This document shows, piece after piece, positions 36,038-44,367 of a stretch of 64,000 nt of DNA (position 1 is the first letter of the stretch; each line of letters begins with the position of its first letter). Source of the stretch: Psychrobacter pacificensis (GTDB lineage Bacteria; Pseudomonadota; Gammaproteobacteria; Pseudomonadales; Moraxellaceae); contig NZ_FNAL01000010.1 of assembly GCF_900101915.1 (NCBI RefSeq), positions 1 to 64,000 of the forward strand. The letters run 5' to 3'. Below the pieces are notes generated by a model. The model was not told where the DNA came from. It did not search any database and was given only the letters and a program-made list of their open reading frames with translations. The translations under genes were made by a program, and so were the position numbers.

Positions 36038-36556
36038 TTAAGCTTCATCGATATCATCAATATCAAGCTGTGATAGAACAGCAATCATCTCTAATACGAC
36101 CATCGCAGCTTCAGAGCCTTTATTACCTGCTTTGGTACCGGAGCGCTCGATAGCTTGCTCGATGCTGTCAGTAGTGATGATACCGTTGGCGACAGGAATA
36201 TTATAATCCATTGCCACAGCGCTCAAACCTTTGGCCGACTCGCTGGCTACAATATCAAAATGTGGCGTGCTGCCACGGATGATTGCACCCAATGCCACAA
36301 TGGCGTCAAAACGATCTGATTCCGCAGCACGCTGGGCCACAAGTGGCAGCTCGAATGCTCCAGGCACACGAATAACAGTAATGTTGCTACCCAATACACC
36401 ATGACGGAGTAGGGCATCAATCGCACCATCAACCAATGACTCAACGACAAAACCATTAAAACGACCGACGACAATACCAATGCGCGCGTCAGCGTTTTGA
36501 TGCAAGTTACCATCGATATGAGTCACGTCGTTGCGCTGCTGTTGTAAATTCGACAT
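36038..36556 (-). CDS. ribE: 6,7-dimethyl-8-ribityllumazine synthase
   Basis: Lumazine synthase joins 5-amino-6-ribitylaminouracil with dihydroxybutanone phosphate in the next-to-last step of riboflavin synthesis. The protein of 172 residues has the family blocks [21 protein letters not shown] and [14 protein letters not shown] with catalytic His99. It is the first gene of the riboflavin/nusB/thiL/pgpA group on the minus strand. The gene is also called ribH. Confidence 0.95.
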   Translation of the reverse strand: MSNLQQQRNDVTHIDGNLHQNADARIGIVVGRFNGFVVESLVDGAIDALLRHGVLGSNITVIRVPGAFELPLVAQRAAESDRFDAIVALGAIIRGSTPHFDIVASESAKGLSAVAMDYNIPVANGIITTDSIEQAIERSGTKAGNKGSEAAMVVLEMIAVLSQLDIDDIDEA

Positions 36557-36741
36557 AAAAAATCCTTTGCTTAATAAGCGTTCAATTGAAATATAGGCAT
36601 CAATAAATAGCTAAACAGTCTGATGCGTTCAATCGACTTGGCCGCCTATTATTTTGGCGTTGCTCTAGTTAATTGAACGAAAATAAATGGTTAGCACTAT
36701 GATAGCATTTTTTTGGGTGTTATTTGTATTTTACGAGCGTG

Positions 36742-37524
36742 CTACAGACGCATCTGTATCCCTTGTGCTGCCATATAGGCTTTGGCCTCCGACACGGTAT
36801 ACTCACCAAAGTGAAAAATACTGGCGGCAAGTACCGCATCGACGCCGCCTTCTAACACGCCTTCTGCCAAATGTTGCAGGTTGCCGACGCCGCCTGAGGC
36901 AATGACGGGCACATTGACGCGGCTCGTAATTTGTTGCATGAGTGCCAAATCGTAGCCTTTTTTGGTGCCATCACCGTCCATTGAGGTGACCAGCAATTCA
37001 CCAGCGCCCAGCTCAGCCATTTTGCTCGCCCAAGCGACGGCATCGATACCGGTTGGCTTACGGCCACCATGGGTGAAAATCTCCCAACGCGGCACAGTAA
37101 TCCCATCGACGTTGATGTCAGCGACGCGTTTGGCATCGATGGCCACAACGATACATTGGTTGCCAAACTTCTGCGCGGCTTCACCGACGAACTCAGGCGT
37201 AAATACCGCAGCTGAGTTAATTGCGACTTTATCTGCGCCCGCATTGAGCAAATTGCGGATATCAGCGATTTTTCGCACGCCGCCGCCTACGGTGAGTGGG
37301 ACAAATACCGTTTCAGCCATACGCTCGACCGTATGATAAGTGGTATCGCGCTCGTCATTGGTCGCAGTAATATCCAAAAAAGTAATCTCATCAGCGCCTT
37401 GTTCATTGTAGCGGCGAGCGACTTCGACAGGGTCGCCTGCGTCTTTGATATCGACAAACTGTACGCCTTTGACCACGCGGCCATTGTCAACGTCCAAGCA
37501 AGGAATGATACGCTTTGCTAACAT
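36742..37524 (-). CDS. hisF: Imidazole glycerol phosphate synthase subunit HisF
   Basis: HisF is the cyclase subunit that, with HisH, makes imidazole glycerol phosphate in histidine synthesis. The 260-residue barrel shows [20 protein letters not shown] with catalytic Asp11, VAIDAKR with the second catalytic Asp (about 130), [12 protein letters not shown], and IASGGVG. I chose ATG at 37524 with AAGGTG upstream; a GTG four codons earlier overlaps that ribosome site. hisF stands alone here, without hisH or hisA. Confidence 0.96.
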   Translation of the reverse strand: MLAKRIIPCLDVDNGRVVKGVQFVDIKDAGDPVEVARRYNEQGADEITFLDITATNDERDTTYHTVERMAETVFVPLTVGGGVRKIADIRNLLNAGADKVAINSAAVFTPEFVGEAAQKFGNQCIVVAIDAKRVADINVDGITVPRWEIFTHGGRKPTGIDAVAWASKMAELGAGELLVTSMDGDGTKKGYDLALMQQITSRVNVPVIASGGVGNLQHLAEGVLEGGVDAVLAASIFHFGEYTVSEAKAYMAAQGIQMRL

Positions 37525-37710
37525 AGGGTCTTTCACCTTATAATCAATTCATAGGCGCTAGTCTAGCAAAATCACTGCTATTTCAGGCAGGTTTTCGCAA
37601 GATTATTACGCTTTTCACCATCGTTTTATGATGTGCGGTACAATTGCGGTCATTACCGCATCAATTTATTCTATCTAACCTCTTTACCCAATTGCTATAA
37701 GTGAGATGTC

Positions 37711-38877
37711 ATGTCCGTCTATACCCAGTTAACCGATGATCAGTTTGCCGCCTTTTGCCAAAGTTTTGGCGTATCGTTTGCCCGCGCGATTCCGATCACT
37801 CAAGGTATTAAAAACTCAAACTGGTTTATTCAAACGACTGACGATGTAGACGGCACCTACTCTTACGTGTTTACATTATTTGAAGAGCGTCCTCCTGCTG
37901 ATATCGAAAAAATGGCCGTTATCCTCAATCAGTTAAATGGCAAATTACCAGTCGCCGCACCGTTAGCCGTTATTGAGTCAAATGGTTCGCGAACAGATGG
38001 TGATGATAAACGCTATGTCATCCATTATGAAGACAAAGCCATCACTTTAGTGCCGTGTCTAGCAGGCTCACATCCCGAGCAAACTACGCAAGCGATGTGT
38101 CACGATATTGGCGCAGCATTGGCGACGCTACATGAGACGCTGCAAGCATTGCAGCCAAGTGAGCAGTACGGCGTGCCTTTGTATCCATGGAGCGACGTGC
38201 GTGACCGTGAAATGCAGTTCATGCCAGGTGACGAAGGCAAGCTGATGAGCGATATTTGGCGCGCTTATTCAGAGCTGCCATTAGATACCTTGCCAAAAGG
38301 TCTATGCCATTTAGATATGTTTGCCGACAATACCTTATGGAATCTACAAAAAGGCGAGGCGCGTCTGACAGGTCTACTAGACTTCACCGAAGTCAGCGTC
38401 GAGCATTACGTGATGGATATTGCGATCACTATCAATGATTTTTGTACCACGTGGGGCGGCGCAGAACAAGGTGAATCTGTGAACTTTGACCGCAGTAAAA
38501 TGGCAGCGTTCTTACAAGGTTATGAATCGATACGTCCACTCAATGGTGAGGAAAAACGTGCACTACCTGTGATGCTAGCAAAAGCGGCCGTGATTTTTTG
38601 GTTATTGCGCCTCAATGTGATTCATTACAACCGTACCGAAGGTCGTACGGGTGATAACATCATGGTCAAAAACCCTGACCTAATGAAGCGTCTGGCCGCT
38701 TACCATTGGGCGCATGTTGAAAAGTCGCAAAACACCGTATTTGTACTATTAAGCAAACCAGACAATCAAATAGTCGGTGTGTTTAGCAGTATTACCCAAG
38801 CTGAGCAAGCACATGATCACTTAACCAACACCAATGATTTTACGATTGAAACATATACGTTAGACCAATTGGCATAA
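37711..38877 (+). CDS. thrB: Homoserine kinase (APH-fold ThrB)
   Basis: This enzyme phosphorylates homoserine for threonine synthesis. It belongs to the aminoglycoside-phosphotransferase-fold ThrB family of Pseudomonas and relatives, not the GHMP family of E. coli. The Brenner motif is LCHLDMFADNTLW and the metal motif GLLDFTEV. At 388 residues it is about 70 longer than the usual member; the C-terminal extension (VFVLLSKPDNQIVGVFSSI and on) looks like a small added beta-alpha domain. It probably forms a group with the next two genes. Confidence 0.9.
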   Translation: MSVYTQLTDDQFAAFCQSFGVSFARAIPITQGIKNSNWFIQTTDDVDGTYSYVFTLFEERPPADIEKMAVILNQLNGKLPVAAPLAVIESNGSRTDGDDKRYVIHYEDKAITLVPCLAGSHPEQTTQAMCHDIGAALATLHETLQALQPSEQYGVPLYPWSDVRDREMQFMPGDEGKLMSDIWRAYSELPLDTLPKGLCHLDMFADNTLWNLQKGEARLTGLLDFTEVSVEHYVMDIAITINDFCTTWGGAEQGESVNFDRSKMAAFLQGYESIRPLNGEEKRALPVMLAKAAVIFWLLRLNVIHYNRTEGRTGDNIMVKNPDLMKRLAAYHWAHVEKSQNTVFVLLSKPDNQIVGVFSSITQAEQAHDHLTNTNDFTIETYTLDQLA

Positions 38878-38925
38878 GTATGTTTTACTCAGGTATGTAC
38901 CTACCAACACTTTGAAGGCGATCCC

Positions 38926-39300
38926 ATGACCGATCACGTTGACAACTGGCACAAACTGGCGCGCTTTGATACCAATATACAAGGCGAGCTGCATGCCAAT
39001 CTATTACGTAATAACGGCATAACCGTGTCCTTGCAGCCGCTCAGCGCAATCCCTGGTATGAACTCGGGTATCGTTCTCTGGGTAGAAGACACCGTCTTGG
39101 CAGAAGCTCAGCGCATTTTGGATACCATCCCAACTGATGGTGCCGCTTTGCTTGATGAGATGAGTGATGCTGACTTTGATGCGCTATCTGCCAATCAAAG
39201 CAATGCTACTCAAGGCAATGCTACTCAAGGCAATGCTACTCAAGGCAATGCTACTCAAGGTAACTCAATAATAGATGACAATAACGGCGGTACTTTATAA
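38926..39300 (+). CDS. DUF2007 protein with a pentapeptide repeat tail
   Basis: This is a 124-residue cytoplasmic protein. Residues 5-65 are the DUF2007 putative signal-transducing domain (KLARFDTNIQGELHANLLRN, with GIVLWVEDTVLAEAQRIL). After an acidic linker, the tail contains one SNATQ and three GNATQ units (residues 92-111) encoded by exact 15-bp repeats. No function is established for the family. The stop codon is followed immediately by the ATG of the next gene. Confidence 0.85.
   Translation: MTDHVDNWHKLARFDTNIQGELHANLLRNNGITVSLQPLSAIPGMNSGIVLWVEDTVLAEAQRILDTIPTDGAALLDEMSDADFDALSANQSNATQGNATQGNATQGNATQGNSIIDDNNGGTL
39199..39258 (+). repeat. Four tandem 15-bp repeats inside a coding region
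   Basis: The unit RGCAATGCTACTCAA occurs four times in a row with one base difference in the first copy. Because 15 is a multiple of three, gain or loss of units keeps the frame and only changes the number of NATQ units in the protein. Confidence 0.95.
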
Positions 39301-40221
39301 ATGTGTCAACTCTTAGGAATGAACTGTAATACCCCAACAGATATTGGTTTTAGCTTTGCAGGGTTTCGCAAGCGCGGCGGTATGACGGACAGTCATGAAG
39401 ATGGCTTTGGTATTGCGTTTTTTGAGCGCAGCGAATGCAGCAATAATGACAAAACCAATGATGAGACGGCAAATGACTCAACGGGTCTGCGTTTGTTTCA
39501 TGATAATCGTCCAAGCCATCTATCGCCAGTCGCTGATTTGGTTAACAACTATCCAATCAAAGCCATGAACGTTATTGCGCATATTCGTAAAGCGACGCAA
39601 GGGCAGAACTGCTTGGCAAACACCCATCCATTCGTCCGTGAAGTCTGGGGCGAACAGTGGGTATTTGCGCACAATGGACAGATGAATAGCGAATTTATCA
39701 AACGCTGTCAGCGCTTGCAAGACAACGGCAATGCCGCGCATTGTCAACCAGTAGGCAGTACTGATTCTGAGATGGCATTCTGCTATTTGGTCAATCGTTT
39801 AAAGAGCAGCTTTAAAACCCGTCCTGATGACAAGACACTGTTTAATTTTTTGACCACCCAATGTCGCTATCTATCGGCCAATGGGTTATTTAATTGCTTA
39901 ATATCCAATGGCAGGTGGCAACTGGCGTATGCAGGTAGCTTACTGTTTTATCTCACGCGCAAAGCGCCATTTGGTGAAGCCAAACTGGCGGACGATGATA
40001 TGGCGATTAATTTTAGCGATGTCACCACCGATACCGATAAGGTGACGATTTTGGTGACCGTGCCATTGACTGAAAATGAGAAGTGGCAGCAGCTCGCCGT
40101 CAATGAATGCTTAATCTTTCAAGATGGTGACGTCATTTATAAAGACAGCCCAAGCCTGCGTAAATTTTTGACCATTGATGAAGGTATCGCCATTGCGCGG
40201 GAAGTGGGGGCGAGTGTTTAG
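39301..40221 (+). CDS. Class II glutamine amidotransferase (YafJ-like)
   Basis: This 306-residue enzyme has the Ntn-type glutaminase fold. Cys2 in MCQLLGMNC is the nucleophile, followed by GFRKRGG, the HIRKAT loop and VFAHNGQM. It is of the YafJ/GATase_4 kind that consists of the glutaminase domain alone, so the acceptor is unknown. It begins at the base after the DUF2007 stop codon, so the two are translationally linked. Confidence 0.9.
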   Translation: MCQLLGMNCNTPTDIGFSFAGFRKRGGMTDSHEDGFGIAFFERSECSNNDKTNDETANDSTGLRLFHDNRPSHLSPVADLVNNYPIKAMNVIAHIRKATQGQNCLANTHPFVREVWGEQWVFAHNGQMNSEFIKRCQRLQDNGNAAHCQPVGSTDSEMAFCYLVNRLKSSFKTRPDDKTLFNFLTTQCRYLSANGLFNCLISNGRWQLAYAGSLLFYLTRKAPFGEAKLADDDMAINFSDVTTDTDKVTILVTVPLTENEKWQQLAVNECLIFQDGDVIYKDSPSLRKFLTIDEGIAIAREVGASV

Positions 40222-40271
40222 GAATCAGTGTGGCAGTCAACATTAACATTTACAAAAAATAACGAGCGATT

Positions 40272-41570
40272 ATGGTCTACAACAATCTTTTCCAAGCGTT
40301 AGAGAAAATTGATCAGGCAGCGACAGAAGAAGCATCCAATACAAAGTATGGTTTCAATATATTCTCTATCTTGAGAAGAGATGATGAAGAAGTGGGTCTA
40401 CATTCTAAGTTTTTAGCGGAGCTTTTAAGTCCAACAGGTAGCCATGGTATGGATGCCTTTCAAAAGCTATTTATCGATCAGGTAGTGAATGTAGCTTTTA
40501 AAAATAAAGATGAAAAACGTCTGCCACTTTGTCTAAATCAACCCTATACGTGTCAAACTGAAGTGGCTATCACAAATTCTGGTCGGATAGATATTATTTT
40601 AAAAAATAACGAAAATATCATCGTTGTTGAAAACAAAATCAATGCTTATGATCAAAGAGCACAGCTCCAGCGCTATTATGAAGCTTGTAGAAATATGAAC
40701 TATGAACCAGAAAATATCTATATCTTATATTTAAATAAATATGGTGATCCAGTTAGTACTTATAGTAAAGGGAATTTAAAAGACAGTGATTTTGCGCAAA
40801 TAAGCTATAAAGAGGATGTGGCAAATTGGTTAGATGCTTGTATTATTGAGGCAAAACCATATCCCCATATTGAGCACACATTGTTACAGTACAGAAGATT
40901 GGTTGGAAAATTGACGGGTGATACAAGGTCGGCAAAAATGAAACAAGCGCATATTGAACTGTTATACCAAAAAGACAATTTTAAACTGGCGCATGAGCTG
41001 AGCGAGTCGCTTGTCAGCTTTCAAATTGATTTACAAAAGAAACTTTGGCAAGAGTTACAAGAAGTATTAAAGAAGAAAGGCTATGATTTCAATTTTTGTG
41101 ATGAGAATCTACAGTTGTGTGATAGGAATAAAAAAATTAAGAACTACTATAAACCTCAGAAACCATCTAGAAAATACGGTATTCAGTGTAAAATTGGTAG
41201 TTTAGAAGAGTACGATATTAATTGTTTTATACAGGTCTATAAGAATGTTTATTTCGGTATGATTAGTTCTCGAGAGGGCAGACCTATTGGGTATCCATCT
41301 TCTTTAAATAACCTAGCAACTCAAATCGGTAGCTTGAATATACCAATAGTTGGTAATACTAAAGAATGGGCTTTAGGAGGAGATCTTAAACCAACACAGC
41401 CTATACAATTTGATAAAATTAAGAGTCTTTATAAAATTGCTAATAATAATGACAGAGCACAGTGGATTGAACAAACCACTGATGAAATCGTTTCATTTAT
41501 TGAGAGTGTCAAAAGCTTAGGACTTATTGATGTTCACTCGGCTACAGATACATCCCACAACACCGTTTAA
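40272..41570 (+). CDS. Orphan PD-(D/E)XK nuclease superfamily protein
   Basis: This is a 432-residue protein. The nuclease core is at about residues 40-150: HSKFLAELLSPTGSHG, then GRIDIIL with Asp107, VVENKI with Glu120 and Lys122, and YDQRAQLQRYYE. This order (D...E-x-K...Q..QLxRY) is that of the PDDEXK_4 family. The rest is helical, then a polar C-terminal domain. The gene is clearly more AT-rich than its neighbours and has no visible methylase or toxin partner. Families of this kind often serve in defence or DNA repair; the role here is unknown. Its end overlaps the convergent gene by 29 bp. Confidence 0.82.
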   Translation: MVYNNLFQALEKIDQAATEEASNTKYGFNIFSILRRDDEEVGLHSKFLAELLSPTGSHGMDAFQKLFIDQVVNVAFKNKDEKRLPLCLNQPYTCQTEVAITNSGRIDIILKNNENIIVVENKINAYDQRAQLQRYYEACRNMNYEPENIYILYLNKYGDPVSTYSKGNLKDSDFAQISYKEDVANWLDACIIEAKPYPHIEHTLLQYRRLVGKLTGDTRSAKMKQAHIELLYQKDNFKLAHELSESLVSFQIDLQKKLWQELQEVLKKKGYDFNFCDENLQLCDRNKKIKNYYKPQKPSRKYGIQCKIGSLEEYDINCFIQVYKNVYFGMISSREGRPIGYPSSLNNLATQIGSLNIPIVGNTKEWALGGDLKPTQPIQFDKIKSLYKIANNNDRAQWIEQTTDEIVSFIESVKSLGLIDVHSATDTSHNTV

Positions 41571-42114
41571 ACTTCTCCCCTGAGCCACAAATACACGGCT
41601 GTTTTTGGCTCACATTCATACGCACAGTCGGGTCGATAAAGTACCAGCGTGCATCTTGATTAGTTTTGTTTGTAACCTTTACGAAAGCAGACAACTCGTG
41701 GTGCGCTTGTATTTTTCCTGCTAAATCATTTGTATTATCTTTGGTATTAAAATAAGCCTTAAACTCAACCTGTGCATGCCTTTTACCAAGCTTTGGCTTG
41801 TGTTCTACAATCTCTAATCCTGCCCAGTCTGTATCCATCGCCCAACTTTTAATTGCCTGAACGTCAAGCAAGCCTTGCTGCGCAGGTACTGTGGTGTTGA
41901 CGATATAGTCTGGTTTAATCAATACAAAGGCACTATAGCGCGTACGCATGAGCCGTTCGGCTGTTTCCGCTTTTATACCATCTGCTTTATCAATCTCATC
42001 ATTATAAAAAGCATCATGATAAGGCTGGCAGCACTCTTGATAGGATAGTGGAGCGTCTGTCGTCTCTGTTGTTGGATTGATCTGGCAAGGGCACACGGGT
42101 AAGGAAGATTGCAT
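41542..42114 (-). CDS. YchJ-like SEC-C motif protein
   Basis: This 190-residue protein has two zinc-finger-like ends: CPCQ with YQECCQPYH near the N-terminus and the SEC-C motif CICGSGEKFKRCC at the C-terminus. Between them lies an NTF2-like YchJ domain (about 45-160; RLMRTRYSAFVLIKPDYIV and TDWAGLEIVEHKPK). The family has no settled role; SEC-C modules bind zinc. Its 3' end overlaps that of the nuclease gene. Confidence 0.88.
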   Translation of the reverse strand: MQSSLPVCPCQINPTTETTDAPLSYQECCQPYHDAFYNDEIDKADGIKAETAERLMRTRYSAFVLIKPDYIVNTTVPAQQGLLDVQAIKSWAMDTDWAGLEIVEHKPKLGKRHAQVEFKAYFNTKDNTNDLAGKIQAHHELSAFVKVTNKTNQDARWYFIDPTVRMNVSQKQPCICGSGEKFKRCCGMYL

Positions 42115-42173
42115 GTTTGACTCTAATTTTCGTTTGGGCTTATTCGTTTATGCTTAATGATCTTATGATAACT

Positions 42174-42890
42174 TTATTGCAGCATGCCTTTTACTAACTC
42201 TGGCAATATACCGACTTTGAGCTGCGCCCATGCAGAAGGGTCGCTCAGTCGTAACCAAAACATCTCAAAAGGCGGGGCAACATATACCAGTAGAGCAAGG
42301 ATAGTATATAAGAGCAGGTACCACCATTTGTCTTTCGGCTGATAAAACTTCATCGCCGTACCCGATGAGCGCTTCATTTTCATATTGGACAAATTGACGC
42401 TATATAGCTCGTCCAATGACAAATGCACCATCGCGCCACCAAATAAAAACAGACCATAAAACCAACTGGTTGTCAGTGGTAGGTGCAGACCATAATAGCT
42501 TAGACAGGTTAACCCCAGTCCAAGTATCGCCATATAAGGCACAGAGTGGATGACACCGCGATGCACCGTCATAGTGGTAAAGATATGAAAGATCACATAA
42601 CGCATAAAACCATAACTCGCCAGCCATAATGCGATCAATGCCAGCAAGCTCAAATCACTGCGCCAATGCATGACCAAGCCAAAGGCAAAGACAAACGAGG
42701 TAATATCAAAACCGAGCTTAATCGGTGTTGAATTATCTGAATCCAAGTCTGGTAGCAATCCACCGATGGTACCAAGCGCCACGCATACTAAAAACCCTGA
42801 ATCATCAATCAAGCCTGCCTTATAAACCGTCAAACTCAGAGTGCCGCTCACCATAAAAGCGACATTTAAGTGGGTATTAAAATTTGCCAT
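42174..42890 (-). CDS. YdjM-like metal-dependent hydrolase, membrane protein
   Basis: This 238-residue inner-membrane protein is of the LexA-binding membrane-hydrolase family (DUF457). It shows His7 near the N-terminus, GGLLPDLDSDNSTPIK, the VHRGVIHSVPY motif and DELYS, which together would bind a metal, with five or more membrane helices between. E. coli YdjM is SOS-regulated, but I see no clear LexA box here. Confidence 0.85.
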   Translation of the reverse strand: MANFNTHLNVAFMVSGTLSLTVYKAGLIDDSGFLVCVALGTIGGLLPDLDSDNSTPIKLGFDITSFVFAFGLVMHWRSDLSLLALIALWLASYGFMRYVIFHIFTTMTVHRGVIHSVPYMAILGLGLTCLSYYGLHLPLTTSWFYGLFLFGGAMVHLSLDELYSVNLSNMKMKRSSGTAMKFYQPKDKWWYLLLYTILALLVYVAPPFEMFWLRLSDPSAWAQLKVGILPELVKGMLQ

Positions 42891-43016
42891 AAAACTTGTT
42901 CATCCATAGCGCTCAAAAAGACCTTTCGAGCGGCGCATCTAGCTGTAAAAAAGCGCCCCATGATACCATAGAGTAGCCAGACATCTAACAGAGATAGCCT
43001 GTAAGAGAGAGCTTCT

Positions 43017-44081
43017 ATGCCTGCCAGTGATTTATCTACCAAACCTGATTCTACCGCCTGTATTGAGCCGCCGTCTAAAATAGAGGGCACACTTGATAAC
43101 AGCTTTGCTGAGATTGATTGGCAAGCGCCGTGGCTGTTGCACATTACTCAACAACATTACTTGAGCACCACTATTGAGCACCTTAGTAGACCAAGTCAGC
43201 AGATGAATAGCTCAAATGAATCCGTTAGTTTGGATAATGCAGAAAGTCTAGATACGCATGGTATCAATGCTTGTAACATCAGTACGCCTGACACGATTGC
43301 CAACGTCTTAAAAACGTCGATGCAGCAGCAGGCCAATCATTTAGAACAGCCATTACCGCAGACCAAACCTACCCATAACCAAACGCCTCAAACGCTACAG
43401 TTTGTCTCTCAAAACGCATTACCTGAAGGGGAGGCTTACGAGCATTTCATCGGTACAACTGGCAACATTCCGACGCGTGACAACTTGCATGATTTATTTA
43501 ATGGCAGCATTTGGCTGACCTTTCCCAAGACCAAAGCAGTGCTGAATTATTACCACATGCTGGAAATCGCCAAACAAGGCATCAGTGAGCGTCGAGGGCG
43601 TGTGCGTGACACTATTACGGTGTTTGATGAGAATGGGGCAGTGCTGGTCACGGCAGACCCTAATATTGGTGAGGCATTGGTTGATTTCGACTGGCAGTCA
43701 AGTTTGGTGAGACCCCGTGATAAATGGGACGATCCAACACAGCCTGATGACAGCGCTCAAGCCGCAGTCTATATCTTTGGGCATGCCTTGCTAGAGCAGT
43801 TACTCTATCCGCGCAAACCCTTATGTGCGCACAGCATTGTCATCCATGTGACGCAACGTTTCTTTACCCTACCATTAGCTGAGCGTATACGTTTTTTGGA
43901 TGACAAAGTTGCCGAATACATGGACACATTATTATCAAAAGATGACGTGACACCGCGCCAGCTTGCGCCATTGCCAATCTTAGGTGTGCCGCATTTCTGG
44001 GCAGAAAATGCAGTGCCTGATTTTTATGAAGACAGCTATGTATTTCGCAGTGGTCGACGCCAAAAGAATAAAAAGGAATGA
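43017..44081 (+). CDS. DUF3025 family protein
   Basis: This 354-residue cytoplasmic protein has the DUF3025 hallmark at about residues 150-180 (IPTRDNLHDLFNGSIWLTFP, then KTKAVLNYYH) and a conserved C-terminal part (RLAPLPILGVPHFW-like, here QLAPLPILGVPHFW). Residues 60-135 are a Gln/Asn/Ser-rich insertion. The function of the family is unknown. Confidence 0.82.
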   Translation: MPASDLSTKPDSTACIEPPSKIEGTLDNSFAEIDWQAPWLLHITQQHYLSTTIEHLSRPSQQMNSSNESVSLDNAESLDTHGINACNISTPDTIANVLKTSMQQQANHLEQPLPQTKPTHNQTPQTLQFVSQNALPEGEAYEHFIGTTGNIPTRDNLHDLFNGSIWLTFPKTKAVLNYYHMLEIAKQGISERRGRVRDTITVFDENGAVLVTADPNIGEALVDFDWQSSLVRPRDKWDDPTQPDDSAQAAVYIFGHALLEQLLYPRKPLCAHSIVIHVTQRFFTLPLAERIRFLDDKVAEYMDTLLSKDDVTPRQLAPLPILGVPHFWAENAVPDFYEDSYVFRSGRRQKNKKE

Positions 44082-44106
44082 GTCACTTAAGATTGGTTAG
44101 CCAAAC

Positions 44107-44233
44107 CTTTGTTACGTTTACGATTGTGCCACGATTTGACAACGTCCAGACGTTAACAAAGCCTCATATGTTTGTTATGGTAAAAGGACGTTTCTGTTAA
44201 ACAGCAAAGAGATGGTTATCTCTTTTGTTAACA
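44107..44233. promoter_or_regulatory. Cluster of TTTGTTA/TAACAAA motifs and a hairpin upstream of acnA
   Basis: CTTTGTTA (44107-44114), TTAACAAAG (44153-44161), TTTGTTA (44171-44177), CTGTTAAACAG (44194-44204) and TTTGTTAACA (44224-44233) lie in 127 bp. AAAGAGAT-GGTT-ATCTCTTT (44206-44225) is a perfect hairpin that may end the DUF3025 transcript. A -10 TATAAT is at 44321-44326. Together they suggest regulated transcription of acnA. Confidence 0.45.
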
Positions 44234-44367
44234 CAGAGTCACATCAGACCGTTTTATTAAACTGCTCTGCTGATTAAAGATATATCGATCATCTATTGAG
44301 CCACCCGTTATACATAAACTTATAATAATTTATGTCTAGGATTTATAACAACGATAAGGAAGCTATC

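Noticed and set aside
39199..39258. Possible short CRISPR-like array
   Set aside because: The 15-bp units touch each other without spacers and are part of a coding frame.
44332..44367. Upstream extension of acnA
   Set aside because: The in-frame start lies before a good ribosome site (AAGGAAGC) that serves ATG 44368; family members begin at the latter.
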